Positions 11,036 through 19,207 of a stretch of 64,000 nt of DNA are shown piece after piece. A program made the position numbers and the translations under genes. The DNA comes from Polynucleobacter sp. 71A-WALBACH (lineage in GTDB: Bacteria; Pseudomonadota; Gammaproteobacteria; Burkholderiales; Burkholderiaceae): positions 1 to 64,000 of the forward strand of contig NZ_JACVOP010000004.1 of NCBI RefSeq assembly GCF_018882365.1, given 5' to 3'. The stretch's first letter is position 1; each line of letters starts with the position of its first letter. Below the pieces are notes generated by a model, which had not been told where the DNA came from, did not search any database, and saw only the letters and a list, made by a program, of their open reading frames with translations.

Positions 11036-11695
11036 ATGCCCAAGCAAACCACTCTGACGATTAGTAGCAAAAATTATTCATCCTGGTCCTTACGCGGTTG
11101 GCTCATGCTGAAACTGTCTGGCCTTGCGTTTCAAGAGGTTCAGGTTGCGCCAGATGATGTTGATAACCGCGCCGAATTACTTTTGCTATCACCTTCTATT
11201 TTGGTGCCTCGATTGGATCATGATGGTTGCAAGGTCTGGGACACCCTCGCAATTGGCGAGTATCTCAACGAGTTAAAGCCAAAGGCCCATCTCCTTCCAA
11301 CAGATCCGGTCGCTAGAGCGTACTGTCGCTCGATCTGTGGAGAAATGCACTCAGGATTTTCCGCGCTCAGAGCTTCCTTACCCATGAATATTAAGGCGAA
11401 ATTTGATTCATTCAAGGTGTGGTCTAAAGCACAGATTGATATCAATCGTATTTTAGTGATTTGGCAAGATTGCCTCTCTACTTATGGCGGACCTTTTCTT
11501 TTCGGAAAAGAGCCTACGCTAGCTGATGCCATGTTTGCACCAGTAGTGACGAGATTCCTGACATACAACGTTGAGTTAGATAAGGCTTGCGAAAGCTATT
11601 GCAAGCACATCATGGCTTTACCGGAGATGAAGGAGTGGGTGATGGACGCCCTTGAAGAACCCGATGACATTGAAGAACTTGAAGTGGAGTTTTAA
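11036..11695 (+). CDS. glutathione S-transferase family protein
   Basis: A protein of 219 residues. The N-terminal thioredoxin-like domain begins LTISSKNYSSWSLRGWLMLK, with the Ser-rich turn typical of bacterial GSTs acting on glutathione. A helical C-terminal domain (about residues 90-215) follows. The usual SNAIL/TRAIL glutathione-binding site is in the region around DTLAIGEYL. It lies 2 bp ahead of a cupin gene, so the two are probably co-transcribed. Substrate is unknown. Confidence 0.85.
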   Translation: MPKQTTLTISSKNYSSWSLRGWLMLKLSGLAFQEVQVAPDDVDNRAELLLLSPSILVPRLDHDGCKVWDTLAIGEYLNELKPKAHLLPTDPVARAYCRSICGEMHSGFSALRASLPMNIKAKFDSFKVWSKAQIDINRILVIWQDCLSTYGGPFLFGKEPTLADAMFAPVVTRFLTYNVELDKACESYCKHIMALPEMKEWVMDALEEPDDIEELEVEF

Positions 11696-11697
11696 TC

Positions 11698-12135
11698 ATG
11701 AAAACACCTGCTGAATTTAAAAGTAACACCCAGTTTTCCCATGTAAAGCCTGGCGATACCCAGTTTCTTCCAGGAGGCTTAAGAGATTTTTTTCTTTATC
11801 GTGATCTTGGCGTGGCTAAGGCCACTAATGGCAAAGTGATTGCGCATTTAGTCAAGGCTAATAAGCCGCCCGTTAATGGCACTGGCTGGCACTATCACGT
11901 TGCCGAGTTTCAGATTGTGGTGATGACCAAGGGTTGGGCGCGCTTTATGTATGAGGACAAACCAACCTTAGTAGAGGCGGGAGATGTGGTGCATCAAATG
12001 CCCGGGATTGTTCACTACCTTTATGACTACTCTCCAGATATGGAGTACATGGAGATTGTTGGGCCTGCAGATTTTGGTTCTGTGCCAGTGGCCATTGGTC
12101 CGGCGGAAGTGCCCGGAGTAACGACATGGAAGTAG
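11698..12135 (+). CDS. cupin-domain protein
   Basis: A single-domain beta-barrel protein of 145 residues. Cupin motif 1 is GTGWHYHVAEFQIVVMTKG (metal ligands His and Glu), and motif 2 is around VVHQMPGIVHYLYDYSP. It is likely a metal-dependent enzyme or a small-molecule-binding protein. It overlaps the next gene by 10 bp, indicating translational coupling in the GST-cupin-hypothetical-PhaZ cluster. The reaction cannot be told from sequence. Confidence 0.85.
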   Translation: MKTPAEFKSNTQFSHVKPGDTQFLPGGLRDFFLYRDLGVAKATNGKVIAHLVKANKPPVNGTGWHYHVAEFQIVVMTKGWARFMYEDKPTLVEAGDVVHQMPGIVHYLYDYSPDMEYMEIVGPADFGSVPVAIGPAEVPGVTTWK

Positions 12136-12464
12136 TAAAAACGATTAATCCACTAGCTTCAGATTTTGCGGTTCTGTTTCAGAGAATCATGAGTCTCGCT
12201 CAGGAGCTTGATGGTATGCGTGAGCATTATCGCGAACTCTATCAAAGGATTGAGTCTGGGGAAATTGGAGTTGAGGAGGGTAATCCACCTGATCTTCTAA
12301 AAGAATTCCATGTTGCAGGGTTCGTGCACCTTTCCATCGTCGCTGCGCGTTCAGCACAGACAGCAGCCATTATCGCCAACGATGTTTCTCTTAGTCGTGT
12401 TTTTGATCCTTCACTAAAGGATTACGAGCGTGCATTTCGCCATATAGAAAGTAGGTCTAGTTAA
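12126..12464 (+). CDS. hypothetical helical protein, 112 aa
   Basis: A mainly alpha-helical soluble protein starting MEVVKTINPLASDF, without a motif I recognise. Its ATG lies inside the end of the cupin gene and its stop overlaps the PHB depolymerase start (TAATG). This tight packing supports real translation and a shared operon. Function unknown. Confidence 0.7.
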   Translation: MEVVKTINPLASDFAVLFQRIMSLAQELDGMREHYRELYQRIESGEIGVEEGNPPDLLKEFHVAGFVHLSIVAARSAQTAAIIANDVSLSRVFDPSLKDYERAFRHIESRSS

Positions 12465-13681
12465 TGATGTATCGCGCCTATCAAACGTTTGCAAATCTGC
12501 ATAATCCAATTCGCTTATTTGCGAGTGCTTCTGAGCGCGTGTCAAACAATTGGTTTGGAAATTTCACTCTCAACCCTATGCAGAGATTAGCTGCACACTA
12601 TGAGCAAATTTCATTATTAGGATTTACGCATACTCGGCCGGACTTTAAGATTAAAGAGGTGGTAGATTCCTTGGGCGAGAGTAAGGTAGTTTCTGAGGAG
12701 ATTTTGCATTCAACCCATTTTTGCAACTTGATACGTTTCAAAAAGGATGGGATAGAGGGTCAGCCGAAGATTCTATTGGTAGCTCCGATGTCAGGGCACT
12801 TTGCGACTTTACTTGCGGGCACAATTAAAACGCTGCTCAAGGACCACGAAGTTTATGTCACCGATTGGTTGAATATTCGGGATATTCCATTGAGTTGTGG
12901 TGAATTTGATTTTGACTCCTATATCGAGCACATCATTCAATTCTTGCAATATATTGGCCCTGGTACCCATCTGATGGCCGTTTGCCAGCCAACGGTAGCC
13001 TGCTTGGCGGCAACTGCCATCATGTCGGAGGATGCTAATCCCTGCATCCCCGCCAGCCTCATTCTGATGGCTGGTCCGATCGATGTAAATCAGAGCCCCA
13101 CAAAAGTGAATGAGTTAGCTACCAGTAAGCCTATGTCATGGTTTGAGGAAAAATTGATTGGCATTATTCCCGATCAATTTGGTGGAGTGGGGCGTCGGGT
13201 ATATCCTGGATTTCTACAGTTGATGGCATTTATGAGCATGAATCCCGAGCGCCATGCCGATTCATTTAAAAAACTTTACGAGTATCGCGTCAACGGCGAT
13301 AACGAAAAAGCTGATGTGATTCATGATTTTTATGAAGAGTACTTTGCCATCATGGATTTATCGGGGCCATTCTATCTAGAGACGATTCGCAAGGTATTCC
13401 AGGATTGCGATTTACCGAATGGCAGATTGATTTATCAAGGTCGCTTAGTGAACCCGAAAGCGATTAAAAAAACCTTTCTGCTGACAGTAGAAGGCGAGCG
13501 TGATGATATTTGTGGCATAGGACAAACGTTAGCAGCCCAAGATCTTTGTAGCGGCTTACCTGGGTACATGAAATCTCATCATTTACAGGCTGGTGTTGGC
13601 CATTATGGCGTGTTCAACGGCAAACGTTGGGATACCCAGATTTATCCTGTAGTACGTAATGTTATTCAATCATCTTTGTGA
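12464..13681 (+). CDS. phaZ: intracellular polyhydroxyalkanoate (PHB) depolymerase
   Basis: PhaZ enzymes degrade intracellular polyhydroxybutyrate granules to hydroxybutyrate oligomers. The 405-residue length and the N-terminal MYRAYQTFANLHNPIR fit the Cupriavidus-type intracellular depolymerase. A Cys nucleophile stands in place of the usual lipase-box Ser (MAVCQPTVACL). The C-terminal catalytic His lies in AGVGHYGVFNGKRW. Starvation carbon use from PHB fits a freshwater betaproteobacterium. The start overlaps the preceding stop and has a second ATG directly after it. Confidence 0.9.
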   Translation: MMYRAYQTFANLHNPIRLFASASERVSNNWFGNFTLNPMQRLAAHYEQISLLGFTHTRPDFKIKEVVDSLGESKVVSEEILHSTHFCNLIRFKKDGIEGQPKILLVAPMSGHFATLLAGTIKTLLKDHEVYVTDWLNIRDIPLSCGEFDFDSYIEHIIQFLQYIGPGTHLMAVCQPTVACLAATAIMSEDANPCIPASLILMAGPIDVNQSPTKVNELATSKPMSWFEEKLIGIIPDQFGGVGRRVYPGFLQLMAFMSMNPERHADSFKKLYEYRVNGDNEKADVIHDFYEEYFAIMDLSGPFYLETIRKVFQDCDLPNGRLIYQGRLVNPKAIKKTFLLTVEGERDDICGIGQTLAAQDLCSGLPGYMKSHHLQAGVGHYGVFNGKRWDTQIYPVVRNVIQSSL

Positions 13682-13695
13682 AGATAGGAGAAGGT

Positions 13696-13908
13696 ATGCA
13701 AATATTCGTCACTAGAAAAATCATCGCCAGAAAGCGTTGCGATGATGGCACTGATAAAGGTTGTAGCTCTTTGACGCCGGGAAAATATTCTGCAAATAAA
13801 ACCAACGATGGCGCATTAGAAATTTTGCAGTCTAGTGGGGAACCTCTTTACCTATTGCCGTTTATTTGGTGGGAAAGAATGGAAGAGGGCGATATCCTGC
13901 TGACTTAA
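13696..13908 (+). CDS. hypothetical protein, 70 aa
   Basis: A small soluble protein starting MQIFVTRKIIARKRC and ending IWWERMEEGDILLT. An upstream GTG at 13678 is possible, but the ATG at 13696 has AGGAG five bases ahead and is preferred. It lies 15 bp after phaZ, probably in the same operon. Its 3' end overlaps the converging thioesterase gene by 4 bp. No family recognised. Confidence 0.6.
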   Translation: MQIFVTRKIIARKRCDDGTDKGCSSLTPGKYSANKTNDGALEILQSSGEPLYLLPFIWWERMEEGDILLT

Positions 13909-14429
13909 TTGGAGACTGCTTCGCTTTTTCGGATTTGAGTAAATTTTTCTTCAAATTGACGACGCATTTCTCTCCTGAGTTCTGCGGCCTTTTGGCGCCG
14001 AACCTCATCTGGATTTGATGGGTGAAACGCGGGCACATGAACTGGCTTACGATTCTCATCCATCGCAACCATCGTTAAAAAGCAACTATTAACGTGCCTT
14101 GTTTCCTGAGTGAGGATATCTTCTGCAATGACCTTGATACCCACTTCGATTGATGTGTTGCCTGTGAAGTTGACTGAGGCAAGAAAAGTCAGTAACTCAC
14201 CCACATGAATAGGCTGACGAAAGGTCACCTGATCTACGCTGAGAGTGACTACGTGCCGACCGGCATAGCGACTGGCGCAGGCATAGGCAACTTGGTCTAA
14301 TAATTTTAGAACGTCACCCCCATGGACATTGCCAAAGAAATTCGTTTTATCAGGCGTCATCAAGATGGTCATGGTGAGCTGATGGTTTGGCAGATTCAAG
14401 GGGTGACCTTTTGTAGCAATGGGTATCAA
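13905..14429 (-). CDS. acyl-CoA thioesterase, hotdog fold (YciA/BACH type)
   Basis: A protein of 174 residues with one hotdog domain. The signature NFFGNVHGGDVLKLLDQVAY holds the catalytic Asp region of YciA-type acyl-CoA hydrolases. HVVTLSVDQVTFRQPIHVGE and the C-terminal EETRHVNSC-like part (TQETRHVNSCFLTMVAM) also match. It hydrolyses acyl-CoA esters to free acids and CoA in the cytoplasm. The basic tail after residue 140 is an extension beyond the core. It is transcribed toward phaZ and lies just downstream of the Bug gene on the same strand (19 bp). Confidence 0.88.
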   Translation of the reverse strand: MIPIATKGHPLNLPNHQLTMTILMTPDKTNFFGNVHGGDVLKLLDQVAYACASRYAGRHVVTLSVDQVTFRQPIHVGELLTFLASVNFTGNTSIEVGIKVIAEDILTQETRHVNSCFLTMVAMDENRKPVHVPAFHPSNPDEVRRQKAAELRREMRRQFEEKFTQIRKSEAVSN

Positions 14430-14448
14430 AAAAAGTGTTATTGAAAAA

Positions 14449-15417
14449 TTACTCTAATTCTAATTTCTGCTTGGCAACAACGCCTTTATAAGTTGCATAC
14501 TCTGCAGCGATCTCCTTGGAGAACGCTTCGGGACCATTGACGTTAATGATCGAGCCAGTATCTTCAATACGCTTTCTCACGGCAGGATCTAAAACTGCTT
14601 TTTGAGCTGCCGCATAAATCTTATCCACCACCTCTTTAGGAAGGCCTGCTGGACCTAGTAGACCGTAGTAAGCCATTCTGTTGGCTGGAGCTAAACCTAC
14701 CTCTGCAAATGTTGGAACATTTGGCAATTGGGCCAGTCTCTTAGGGGCCGCAATCACAATTGGAATGAGTCGACCATCTTTAATAAAGGGGAGGGCGGAG
14801 GGTAAGTTATCAAACATGATGGGCACTTGTCCTGCCACCACGTCTACTAAACCAGGCCCCGCACCGCGGTAGGGGATGTGTACGATAAAAGTTCCAGACA
14901 AACTCTTGAAGAGCTCTGTTTGCATATGACCAATCCCGCCAGTTCCAGAGCTTGCATAAGAATATTTACCGGGATTCTTCTTAATAACCTCCATGAAGGT
15001 TTTGAAGTCACGGGCAGGGAATGATGGGTTCACCACAATCACATTGGGTGTCGCAGCAATATTGGTAATTGCTGTGAAGTCTTTTATCGGGTCGTAACCA
15101 ATCTTGGCATTAATTGCAGGATTGGATGCAGTAGTCGAGACTGTCGCAATGCCTAGGGTGTAACCATCCTTGGGCGCACGCATTACTTCCAGTGCACCCA
15201 CTGATCCACCTCCACCGGCTTTATTTTCAACAATGACAGGTTGACCTAATTGCTTGCCCAGGGGATCAGCCATGCTGCGCGCAATGATGTCGGTACTCCC
15301 ACCAGGAGCAAATGGAACGATGATCCTAATTGGCTTAGTGGGATAGGTTTGGGCGATTGCACCAAAACTAATGAAAGAGCCGCAGGCTATTGCGATCAGT
15401 TTGCTTACAAATGTCAT
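14449..15417 (-). CDS. Bug-family (TctC-like) periplasmic solute-binding protein
   Basis: A protein of 322 residues with a signal peptide ending ...ISFGAIAQ, then the classic start of mature Bug proteins, TYPTKPIRIIVPFAPGGSTD. Further family marks are VIVENKAGGGGSVGA and YASSGTGGIGHMQ. Bug proteins bind carboxylates or similar anions for tripartite tricarboxylate transporters and are greatly expanded in Burkholderiales. No TctA/TctB partner is encoded nearby, so it is an orphan. The ligand is unknown. Confidence 0.92.
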   Translation of the reverse strand: MTFVSKLIAIACGSFISFGAIAQTYPTKPIRIIVPFAPGGSTDIIARSMADPLGKQLGQPVIVENKAGGGGSVGALEVMRAPKDGYTLGIATVSTTASNPAINAKIGYDPIKDFTAITNIAATPNVIVVNPSFPARDFKTFMEVIKKNPGKYSYASSGTGGIGHMQTELFKSLSGTFIVHIPYRGAGPGLVDVVAGQVPIMFDNLPSALPFIKDGRLIPIVIAAPKRLAQLPNVPTFAEVGLAPANRMAYYGLLGPAGLPKEVVDKIYAAAQKAVLDPAVRKRIEDTGSIINVNGPEAFSKEIAAEYATYKGVVAKQKLELE

Positions 15418-15552
15418 TACTCATTCTCCGAAATAGGTAATTTATCAGGATCATTTATTGACCCCTAAGTGCAGAATAGTAGACGACCAGAAGTGTTGAA
15501 AGCGATCTTTTCCCTAATATGGGGCGTAATAGCGATATTCCAAAGCCCAGAA

Positions 15553-15591
15553 AAGCAAAAAGGCTTCTGAGTCAATTGACCTAGAAGCCTT
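15553..15591 (-). terminator. terminator of the tRNA-fMet locus, chromosomal copy left of the island
   Basis: The perfect 9-bp stem AAGGCTTCT / AGAAGCCTT is followed on the minus strand by a T-rich run (TTTTTGCTTTT). It lies 9 bp beyond the CCA end of the tRNA fragment. A sister copy with altered stem bases (AAGGCTTTC / GAAAGCCTT) lies at the other island end, so the element carries its own terminator version. Confidence 0.75.
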
Positions 15592-15600
15592 CTACTTATT

Positions 15601-15649
<49 letters not shown>

Positions 15650-15770
15650 CATATAATGGGGTTTACCCGTATTACTCTACATTCCCATATTGACCATAAA
15701 ACCCTTTAAATACAATGATTTAAGATTTTTTCTATATTTTTTGTGTTGATTTATATTTCCATATTTTGCT

Positions 15771-15795
15771 ATTATTTGTCTACGATATGTCTACG
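15771..15795 (+). repeat. inner direct repeat, left copy (possible integrase arm site)
   Basis: A 25-bp stretch containing two copies of TGTCTACG separated by three bases. It matches 52291-52315 with one mismatch and in the same orientation. It ends 8 bp before the integrase start codon, so binding there could also control integrase expression. The arm-site role is inferred. Confidence 0.6.
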
Positions 15796-15803
15796 GATTT
15801 CAG

Positions 15804-17189
15804 ATGATAGCTAAAAAAGTGAATTTCACAGCCGGGAGGGTAGATGGCTTTGAATGCGAAAAAGGCAAGCAACAAAGCTTCTATTGGGATGCTAAAACTC
15901 CTTCTTTGGGGCTTAGAGTTACGGCAACAGGGAAAAAGACCTACATCTTTGAATCAAGAATAGGTGGAGCCCTATCCCCCACGCGACTGACCATAGGTGA
16001 TACGCGTACCTACACAATCAACCAAGCTCAAGCAGAGGCAACACGCCTTAAAGCATTAACCGATCAAGGTATAGACCCTAGAGAGCTTGTTAAAGCCAAA
16101 GAAAAACAAGCACAGGCAAAGAGGGCCGAAGAAAAGAGCAAAGAGCTTTTGGTTAGTGAGGTTTGGAATGAATATCTTGAGTATCAAAAAGATAAGATGA
16201 CGCGCCCTCATATAGAGCGCGGCAAGAAGTGGGGTGCCAGGCACCTCAAAGACCATGAGAATTTATCTCAGGCGGGCGGCGAGGTAAGAAAGCGCAGTAA
16301 AGAAAAAACTAAGGCAGGTGTTTTATATCCTCTCATGTCTATGCGTATGGCTGACATTAATGCCGACGTTCTAAAAGATTGGCAAAAATTAGAAGCCTCA
16401 ACTAGAGCAAATAATGCTCGCCAAGGTTTCGAAATGTTTAGAGCTTTTTGGCGTTGGTGTGCAATTCGGCCTGAGTTTGCGCGGATTATTGATGTCAATG
16501 CAGTAGAGAGTAAAGAGCTGCGCGATGAAGTGCCAAGTCGTAAAAGCAAGCGTTTTGATGTATTGGACCGAGCCCAGTTAAAGCCATGGTTTAAGGCGGT
16601 TAATTCCCTAAATAGCAAAGTTGCTAAAGCCTACCTGCAAGCGGTAATTCTGACGGGTGCGCGACGGGAAGAAATGGCAAATTTGAAATGGGTTGATGTT
16701 GATTTTCAATGGGGCGCAATATGGCTCAAGGATAAAGTGGTCGAGGAGGGTAGAAAAATTCCACTCACTCCGTATCTAAAAAGCCTAATTGAGAGCCTAC
16801 CAAGGCGCAATGAGTGGGTTTTTAGTAGTCCCACTTCAAAAGAAGGTAGATACGCCGACCCTAGCGTATCGCACTATCGCGTCCAAGAACTTGCGGGGCT
16901 CATAAGTGTTGATGCTAACGGAGAGAAGTCTCCGCCCGTCACAATTCACGGATTAAGGCGCACTTTCGCTTCATTAGCTGAGTGGGTAGAAATGCCCGTG
17001 GGGATTGTTGCCGAAATTATGGGGCATAAGCCCAGCGCAACGGCAGAGAAACACTATAAATCACGCCCCTTAGAGTTATTGGGGATTTGGCATACCAAGT
17101 ATGAAGCTTGGATATTAGAGCAGGCCGGTATTGAATTTAAGCCTCAAGAGGGGGCGCAATTGCTTAAAGTGGTTGGCGGCACAAATTAA
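15804..17189 (+). CDS. tyrosine-type site-specific integrase (P4-like)
   Basis: A 461-residue recombinase. The N-terminal DUF4102-type domain includes DAKTPSLGLRVTATGKKTYIFE. A core-binding domain follows, then the catalytic domain with Arg in LTGARREEMANLKW, HGLRRTFASL, the GH pair in MGHKP and the nucleophile Tyr in AEKHYKSRPLEL. It catalyses integration and excision at the tRNA-fMet site. It lies 155 bp inside the left attachment repeat. The ATG at 15804 is preferred, although only a weak GGA precedes it. Confidence 0.95.
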   Translation: MIAKKVNFTAGRVDGFECEKGKQQSFYWDAKTPSLGLRVTATGKKTYIFESRIGGALSPTRLTIGDTRTYTINQAQAEATRLKALTDQGIDPRELVKAKEKQAQAKRAEEKSKELLVSEVWNEYLEYQKDKMTRPHIERGKKWGARHLKDHENLSQAGGEVRKRSKEKTKAGVLYPLMSMRMADINADVLKDWQKLEASTRANNARQGFEMFRAFWRWCAIRPEFARIIDVNAVESKELRDEVPSRKSKRFDVLDRAQLKPWFKAVNSLNSKVAKAYLQAVILTGARREEMANLKWVDVDFQWGAIWLKDKVVEEGRKIPLTPYLKSLIESLPRRNEWVFSSPTSKEGRYADPSVSHYRVQELAGLISVDANGEKSPPVTIHGLRRTFASLAEWVEMPVGIVAEIMGHKPSATAEKHYKSRPLELLGIWHTKYEAWILEQAGIEFKPQEGAQLLKVVGGTN

Positions 17190-17215
17190 TTGACGGTATT
17201 CCAAAAGATACTATA

Positions 17216-17539
17216 ATGAAAATCAGAATATACACCGACATGCAAGGCAAGGCGCCTTTTGAGGATTGGCTTCATGGCTTAAAGGACGTTCAAGCAAGGG
17301 CAAAGATTCGCGCTCGGCTGGCTAGAGTTGAAGCCGGAAACTTTGGAGACTGCAAAGCATTACGCGCAGGAGTTCAGGAATTAAAACTTGATTACGGGCC
17401 GGGCTACCGGGTGTATTTAAGTAGGCAAGGCGATGAGATTGTTCTATTGCTATGCGGCAGCGATAAGAGCGACCAGGACCGAGCTATTAAGCAAGCTATT
17501 GAGTATTTGGAAGACTGGAAAAAACGAGGTAAGCCATGA
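17216..17539 (+). CDS. RelE/HigB-like addiction-module toxin
   Basis: A 107-residue basic protein of the type II toxin family often called putative addiction module killer protein (COG3657-like): PFEDWLHGLKD, ARIRLARVEAGNFGDCKAL-like core (ARAKIRARLARVEAGNFGD) and YGPGYRVYLSRQGDEIVLLLCGSDKSDQ. Such toxins cleave mRNA on the ribosome. It overlaps its antitoxin by 4 bp, giving coupled translation with the toxin first. It would stabilise the island. Confidence 0.88.
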   Translation: MKIRIYTDMQGKAPFEDWLHGLKDVQARAKIRARLARVEAGNFGDCKALRAGVQELKLDYGPGYRVYLSRQGDEIVLLLCGSDKSDQDRAIKQAIEYLEDWKKRGKP

Positions 17540-17832
17540 GCAAACGAGATAAAAGCTATGAGGACAGTCTAACTCTTTCGCTAACTGACCCAAAAGAGGC
17601 GGTAGCGTATTTGGATGCCGTCATGGAGTTAGAAGATCAAGGAGCGCTATTGGTGGCATTGCGCCAAGTGGCTAAAGCGCATGGCATGGCAGAGGTAGCC
17701 CGTTGCGCGTCATTGGGAGAAAAAACATTGTTTAAGTCATTGGCTGAGGGCGGTAACCCTACGCTAGACACCATGAATAGAATCTTGCATTCCATTGGTT
17801 TACGGTTGAGTGTAGCTGAGCTTCATGCGTAA
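17536..17832 (+). CDS. addiction-module antitoxin with helix-turn-helix
   Basis: A 98-residue HTH protein matching the putative addiction module antidote family that pairs with the preceding toxin type. The recognised core is MAEVARCASLGEKTLFKSLA and the conserved tail NPTLDTMNRILHSIGLRLS. It neutralises the toxin and probably represses the operon. Overlaps: 4 bp with the toxin, 8 bp with the next antitoxin-like gene. Confidence 0.88.
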   Translation: MSKRDKSYEDSLTLSLTDPKEAVAYLDAVMELEDQGALLVALRQVAKAHGMAEVARCASLGEKTLFKSLAEGGNPTLDTMNRILHSIGLRLSVAELHA

Positions 17833-18109
17833 TCCATCTCACCCTAGCGAAGTGTTGCGGGAATGGGTGCCTGAGAATTTAACGGTAACAGATGCGGCTG
17901 AGCAATTGAAAGTCTCACGCTCTATCTTTTCCAAGATATTGAATGGAAAAGCGGGAATATCTGCGGACATGGCGCTCAGGCTATCCGCATGGCTTGGTAC
18001 TTCACCGGACTTGTGGCTTGGTATGCAGCTGCAATGGGATTTGTCGCAGGCCAAGAAGAGCGGCATTCCGAAGATTAAGCGTTTGGCGGTCAACGGTAAA
18101 GAGGCTTAA
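17825..18109 (+). CDS. HigA-family antitoxin (XRE HTH) without a matching toxin
   Basis: A 94-residue protein with the HigA/VapI pattern HPSEVLREW, then an XRE-type HTH (TDAAEQLKVSRSIFSKILNGKAG), and SADMALRLSAWLGTSPDLWLGMQ. HigA normally partners a HigB toxin encoded just upstream; here the upstream pair belongs to another family. It may be an orphan, a second antitoxin for the same toxin, or a regulator. It overlaps the previous gene by 8 bp. Confidence 0.85.
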   Translation: MRNPSHPSEVLREWVPENLTVTDAAEQLKVSRSIFSKILNGKAGISADMALRLSAWLGTSPDLWLGMQLQWDLSQAKKSGIPKIKRLAVNGKEA

Positions 18110-18115
18110 CGTCTT

Positions 18116-18811
18116 ATGAAAAAACAACATAAGAGTCGTGAGAAGAATCTGCCCGGCACAAGCAATGGAAATAATTCTTCTCTAAATACATCACTAATCC
18201 AGGATAAGCTAGACGATGCGTTAGATGAGGCAATAAATCTATATAAAAGCGCAGCTAAAAGGCTTGGGGTAAAGATTGATGTAGAAGGTTGTAAGTCAAA
18301 TCTACGAGATTCGGATAATTGGGCTGCTTTGAAAAAAGCCTACGAATCTCCTGAAGAACGCCAATTACTTGGTGCCTATGTGTCAGCGCGAGAAGCCTTG
18401 TACTCCCTAAGTGGAAGAGTTGAGAAAGCCAAGATTCTGGGTAGCGATATGAATCAGGCTGATATATCTCATCTCCTAGATTCATTTCGGTTGCTTGGGG
18501 TGGCCAGTTACTGCATCTTTGATGAGTATCTTCAAGAGGATTTCGCAGAGGCAAGGGGCGCGAGTTTGAGAGATGCAAGAAAAGTGCGCCATGAGCCGAC
18601 AATAAAAATGCGTAATGAGGCCAATAGACTATATAAATTAGGTAACTTTAAAAGTAAAAATCAAGCCATGATTAGTCTAAAAGGGCTGCTAATTGACTTT
18701 GCCAAGAGGGGTGATGTTAATTTCAAATTCAAGAGCAACAATATTGAGCAAACTATTTACGAATGGCTTCTTTACCCGGAAGGTAAGCCGAAGAGAAAAG
18801 CAGCTAAATAA
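18116..18811 (+). CDS. hypothetical protein, 231 aa
   Basis: A soluble, mostly helical and basic protein starting MKKQHKSREKNLPGTSNG, with a low-complexity N-terminus (about residues 1-30) and a Lys/Arg-rich C-terminus. It begins 7 bp after the HigA-like gene, so it belongs to the same transcription unit. No domain recognised. It is followed by the twin palindromes at 18828-18870. Confidence 0.7.
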   Translation: MKKQHKSREKNLPGTSNGNNSSLNTSLIQDKLDDALDEAINLYKSAAKRLGVKIDVEGCKSNLRDSDNWAALKKAYESPEERQLLGAYVSAREALYSLSGRVEKAKILGSDMNQADISHLLDSFRLLGVASYCIFDEYLQEDFAEARGASLRDARKVRHEPTIKMRNEANRLYKLGNFKSKNQAMISLKGLLIDFAKRGDVNFKFKSNNIEQTIYEWLLYPEGKPKRKAAK

Positions 18812-18827
18812 TGTTGTTTAAAACTCA

Positions 18828-18870
18828 CAGTGTCTCTGCAGAGACACTGATGGTCTCTGCAGAGACCATC
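18828..18870. promoter_or_regulatory. two abutting perfect 22-bp palindromes
   Basis: Palindrome 1 covers 18828-18849 (half CAGTGTCTCTG) and palindrome 2 covers 18849-18870 (half GATGGTCTCTG). They share one base and the core GTCTCTGCAGAGAC. No T-run follows, so a plain terminator is unlikely. They lie between the toxin-antitoxin operon and the excisionase-like gene and could be operator or origin sites. Confidence 0.7.
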
Positions 18871-18943
18871 TATCCGTAGGGCATCGTATTGCATAAATTG
18901 ACTATGTACCGAAATTCGTCGGGATATAAAGGAGTCAATCATC

Positions 18944-19207
18944 ATGCAATTACCAGACTTAGCAACAACAGAAGTATTTGCGAAATCGGCTAAATGTTCA
19001 CCAAAAACCGTTAGGAAAAACTACTGCTTAACAGGGCATTGTTATGGCATCAAACCTGTAAAAATTGGCGGGCGCCTATTGTGGCCCATCTCTGAAATTG
19101 CCAGGCTCTTGAATGGTGAATTGTTAGGGGTGGAATCACGCAGCCACATTAGAAAAGAGATTGCGGAATATCAAGCCAGCGGGTATGCGGAGGTGTCCCA
19201 TGGCTGA
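18944..19207 (+). CDS. small DNA-binding protein, excisionase/AlpA-like
   Basis: An 87-residue protein with a winged-helix-like pattern: TTEVFAKSAKCSPKTVRKNY, then KIGGRLLWPISEIARLLNG, as in MerR/AlpA-type excisionases where a wing residue pair precedes a second helix. In P4-like islands such genes control integrase and excision. It lies 73 bp after the twin palindromes and overlaps the next gene by 8 bp. The role is inferred from size, position and pattern. Confidence 0.65.
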   Translation: MQLPDLATTEVFAKSAKCSPKTVRKNYCLTGHCYGIKPVKIGGRLLWPISEIARLLNGELLGVESRSHIRKEIAEYQASGYAEVSHG

